Assembly: GCA_030539985.1 (NCBI GenBank)
Contig: JAUNXD010000016.1
Location: 8,626 to 15,909, forward strand
From: Methanobrevibacter sp.
GTDB taxonomy: Archaea > Methanobacteriota > Methanobacteria > Methanobacteriales > Methanobacteriaceae
Direction: 5' to 3'
DNA length: 7,284 nt
Both the position numbers and the translations under genes were made by a program. Shown piece by piece: positions 5,881 to 7,284 of the stretch (positions are counted from its first letter, which is position 1; each line of letters opens with the position of its first letter). Below the pieces are notes generated by a model. It did no database searches. It saw only the letters and a program-made list of their open reading frames with translations, and was not told the DNA's origin.

Positions 5881-6557
5881 TAAAATTTGCCTAAGAAATC
5901 TTTCATTCTCTGATTGTCGGATGAAAATACTTCTTCAGGTGTGCCTTCTTCCACAATAACACCGCCGTCCATGAAAATTATAGTGTCTGCGACGTTACGG
6001 GCAAAGGCCATTTCGTGAGTTACAATCACCATTGTCATCTTCTCAGCGGCAAGTTCCTTGATAACGTTCAGGATTTCACCAGTCAATTCCGGATCAAGGG
6101 CTGATGTCGGCTCATCAAAGAATAATATGTCCGGATTCATTGCAAGTGCTCGTGCAATTGATACCCTTTGCTGCTGACCGCCGGAAAGCTCACATGGATA
6201 AGCGTCCTCCTTGTCATCAAGACCCATCTTTTTAAGCAGTTCCCTAGCATGGGCAAAGACTTCATCCTTGTCTCTTTTTTGAACATGCAACGGTGCGTTG
6301 GTAATGTTTTTCATCACTGAATGATGAGGGAACAAATTAAAGTTCTGAAATACAAGTCCAAATGTCCCGTCAAAATTTATTTCACCACTGTCTTCTGTTT
6401 CAAGATCGGTAATGCATCTAAGCAATGTTGATTTACCTGAACCTGACGGTCCGATAATAGCTAAAACTTCACCTCTTTCTACACTAAGAGAAATATCTTT
6501 CAAGACCACGTTATCATCAAAACTTTTTTTAAGATTTTTAACTTCAAGTAAACTCAT
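5874..6557 (-). CDS. ATP-binding subunit of a polar amino acid ABC transporter (GlnQ-type)
   Basis: The 227-residue product is a complete ABC ATPase powering uptake through the neighbouring permease. Motifs in order are Walker A GPSGSGKST (36-44), the Q-loop Gln71 in VFQNFNLFPH, the signature LSGGQQQRVSIARAL (124-138), Walker B ILFFDEPTSALD (144-155) and the switch His181 in VTHEMAFARNVAD. The NLFPH and THEMAFAR wording is characteristic of the GlnQ/HisP/ArtP polar amino acid group; the exact amino acid cannot be told. The segment between the first sheet and the Q-loop is short (SGEINFDGTFGLVFQ), lacking roughly 13-16 residues present in typical GlnQ, with all catalytic parts intact. AGGAGGAA overlaps the permease stop and sets the start. 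It is the last gene of its operon. Confidence 0.95.
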   Translation of the reverse strand: MSLLEVKNLKKSFDDNVVLKDISLSVERGEVLAIIGPSGSGKSTLLRCITDLETEDSGEINFDGTFGLVFQNFNLFPHHSVMKNITNAPLHVQKRDKDEVFAHARELLKKMGLDDKEDAYPCELSGGQQQRVSIARALAMNPDILFFDEPTSALDPELTGEILNVIKELAAEKMTMVIVTHEMAFARNVADTIIFMDGGVIVEEGTPEEVFSSDNQRMKDFLGKFYD

Positions 6558-6563
6558 ATAATA

Positions 6564-6571
6564 TTCCTCCT
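6564..6571 (-). promoter_or_regulatory. Ribosome binding site overlapping the permease stop codon
   Basis: On the minus strand AGGAGGAA begins within the permease stop TAG (6570-6572) and lies six bases before the ATG at 6557; from the GGAGG core the gap is eight. This suggests translational coupling of the two subunits. Confidence 0.7.
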
Positions 6572-7220
6572 ATTCGTAATAATCCAATCTTTTCTCAATA
6601 TATTCCATTACAAATGCCACAATAATGTTGAACAGATAATAGAAAATACCTGCAACAAGCAAAGCCGCAATTGAAGCATCAGCCGCCGCAATCTGTTTAG
6701 CAACAGTAAACATTTCAGGAATTGCAATTACAAAGGACAGTGAAGTATCTTTTACAAGTGTGATTACTTCATTAGTTACAGAAGGAAGAACTACCTTAAC
6801 AACTTGAGGCATTATGATTATAAAGAATGTTTCAATTTTGGAATAACCAAGTACTTGAGCAGCTTCGTATTGGCCACTGTTAATAGATTCGATTCCTCCC
6901 CTATAAATTTCAGCAAAATAAGCAGCGTAATTCATGGTGAATGCAATAATAACTGCTATGAACCTATAATCAGCAGATAAACTCATACCTAACACATAGT
7001 ATGGTGCGAAAAATACTACAATAAGCTGTAACATTAACGGTGTACCCCTCATGATTGAGATATATATCTTCATTATCCATCTTAAAGGTGAAAACTTACT
7101 CATTCTCCCTCCGGCAATTACTAAACCTAGAGGAAGAGAGAATAAAAGAGTAAGCAAGAATATCTCAATAGAGGTAACCATACCTCCAAGTAATTGTGAA
7201 ATAACATTACTTAAAATCAT
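6570..7220 (-). CDS. Permease subunit of a polar amino acid ABC transporter (HisM/GlnP-type)
   Basis: The 216-residue membrane protein matches the usual length of His/Glu/Gln-type permeases. Hydrophobic segments lie at about 15-38, 60-78, 86-105, 125-145 and 183-206. The family motif MRGTPLMLQL is at 57-66. The EAA loop that docks on the ATPase begins at QYEAAQVLGYSKIETF (117-132), with Pro138 further on, followed by NEVITLVKDTSL (150-161). It probably forms a homodimeric channel in the cytoplasmic membrane. A GGGGAG-like site lies about nine bases before the ATG at 7220, weaker than that of the ATPase. The ATPase gene follows 12 bp downstream, and a probable upstream gene ends about 29 bp before the start, so all three appear to be one operon. 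Substrate specificity cannot be read from the sequence. Confidence 0.94.
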   Translation of the reverse strand: MILSNVISQLLGGMVTSIEIFLLTLLFSLPLGLVIAGGRMSKFSPLRWIMKIYISIMRGTPLMLQLIVVFFAPYYVLGMSLSADYRFIAVIIAFTMNYAAYFAEIYRGGIESINSGQYEAAQVLGYSKIETFFIIIMPQVVKVVLPSVTNEVITLVKDTSLSFVIAIPEMFTVAKQIAAADASIAALLVAGIFYYLFNIIVAFVMEYIEKRLDYYE

Positions 7221-7249
7221 TTACTAATTCTCCCCTCAAACTAACTAGT

Positions 7250-7284
7250 TTATTTTGTGATTAAAGAACCTGGTACACCAGCAT
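7250..7284 (-). CDS. Possible C-terminal end of an upstream gene, perhaps the ABC substrate-binding protein
   Basis: Reading the minus strand from the right edge, one frame gives AGVPGSLITK and a TAA stop at 7250-7252, 29 bases before the permease start. A solute-binding protein gene is commonly found at this place in such operons, which is the main reason for the suggestion. The other two frames also stop in this region (at 7261-7263 and 7245-7247), and ten residues are too few to prove coding or identity. Confidence 0.35.
   Translation of the reverse strand, partial: AGVPGSLITK

Overview
The window looks like a chromosomal stretch from a methanogenic archaeon of the Methanobrevibacter type (order Methanobacteriales). 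The DNA is strongly AT-rich. Ribosome binding sites follow the archaeal GGTGAT pattern, most clearly GAGGTGAT at 3848-3855, and intergenic regions carry archaeal TATA-like boxes. The gene set also fits: a secreted beta-helix 'adhesin-like' protein with Ig-like tail modules, and a zinc-ribbon/transmembrane protein with a Gln/Asn-rich linker, are both typical of that genus. The genus assignment is inference from style, not a database match.

Left third (1-3168), a surface-polymer locus. Two minus-strand genes overlap by a few bases: a DegT/DnrJ/EryC1/StrS-type sugar aminotransferase (606-1730), then the N-terminal ~200 codons of a protein that runs off the left edge. The second is possibly a TarL/TagF-like transferase, judging only from its first domain. 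A 151-169 bp AT-rich divergent promoter region separates them from a plus-strand CDP-glycerol glycerophosphotransferase-family gene (1900-3168). An amino-sugar nucleotide enzyme beside a poly(glycerophosphate)-type polymerase suggests a decorated, teichoic-acid-like or phosphodiester-linked glycan, unusual for an archaeon with a pseudomurein wall.

Middle (3180-5761), two minus-strand envelope genes, probably cotranscribed from a promoter near 5815. The first is a 623-residue secreted beta-helix adhesin-like protein whose last 173 residues carry 46 lysines, no arginine and only two acidic residues. The second is a 220-residue protein with a four-cysteine zinc ribbon, one membrane segment and a predicted external beta domain. 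The zinc-ribbon gene converges on the glycerophosphotransferase gene with 11 bp between stop codons, and a hairpin there can end the minus-strand transcript.

Right third (5851-7284), a minus-strand polar amino acid ABC transporter: the apparent tail of an upstream gene (perhaps the binding protein) at the right edge, a HisM/GlnP-type permease, a GlnQ-type ATPase, and a strong hairpin plus U-tract terminator overlapping the ATPase stop codon. No tRNA, rRNA, insertion sequence, CRISPR array or integrase was seen. Nothing here is clearly a new defence or mobile system. The points most worth following up are the archaeal teichoic-acid-like locus and the extremely cationic tail of the adhesin.
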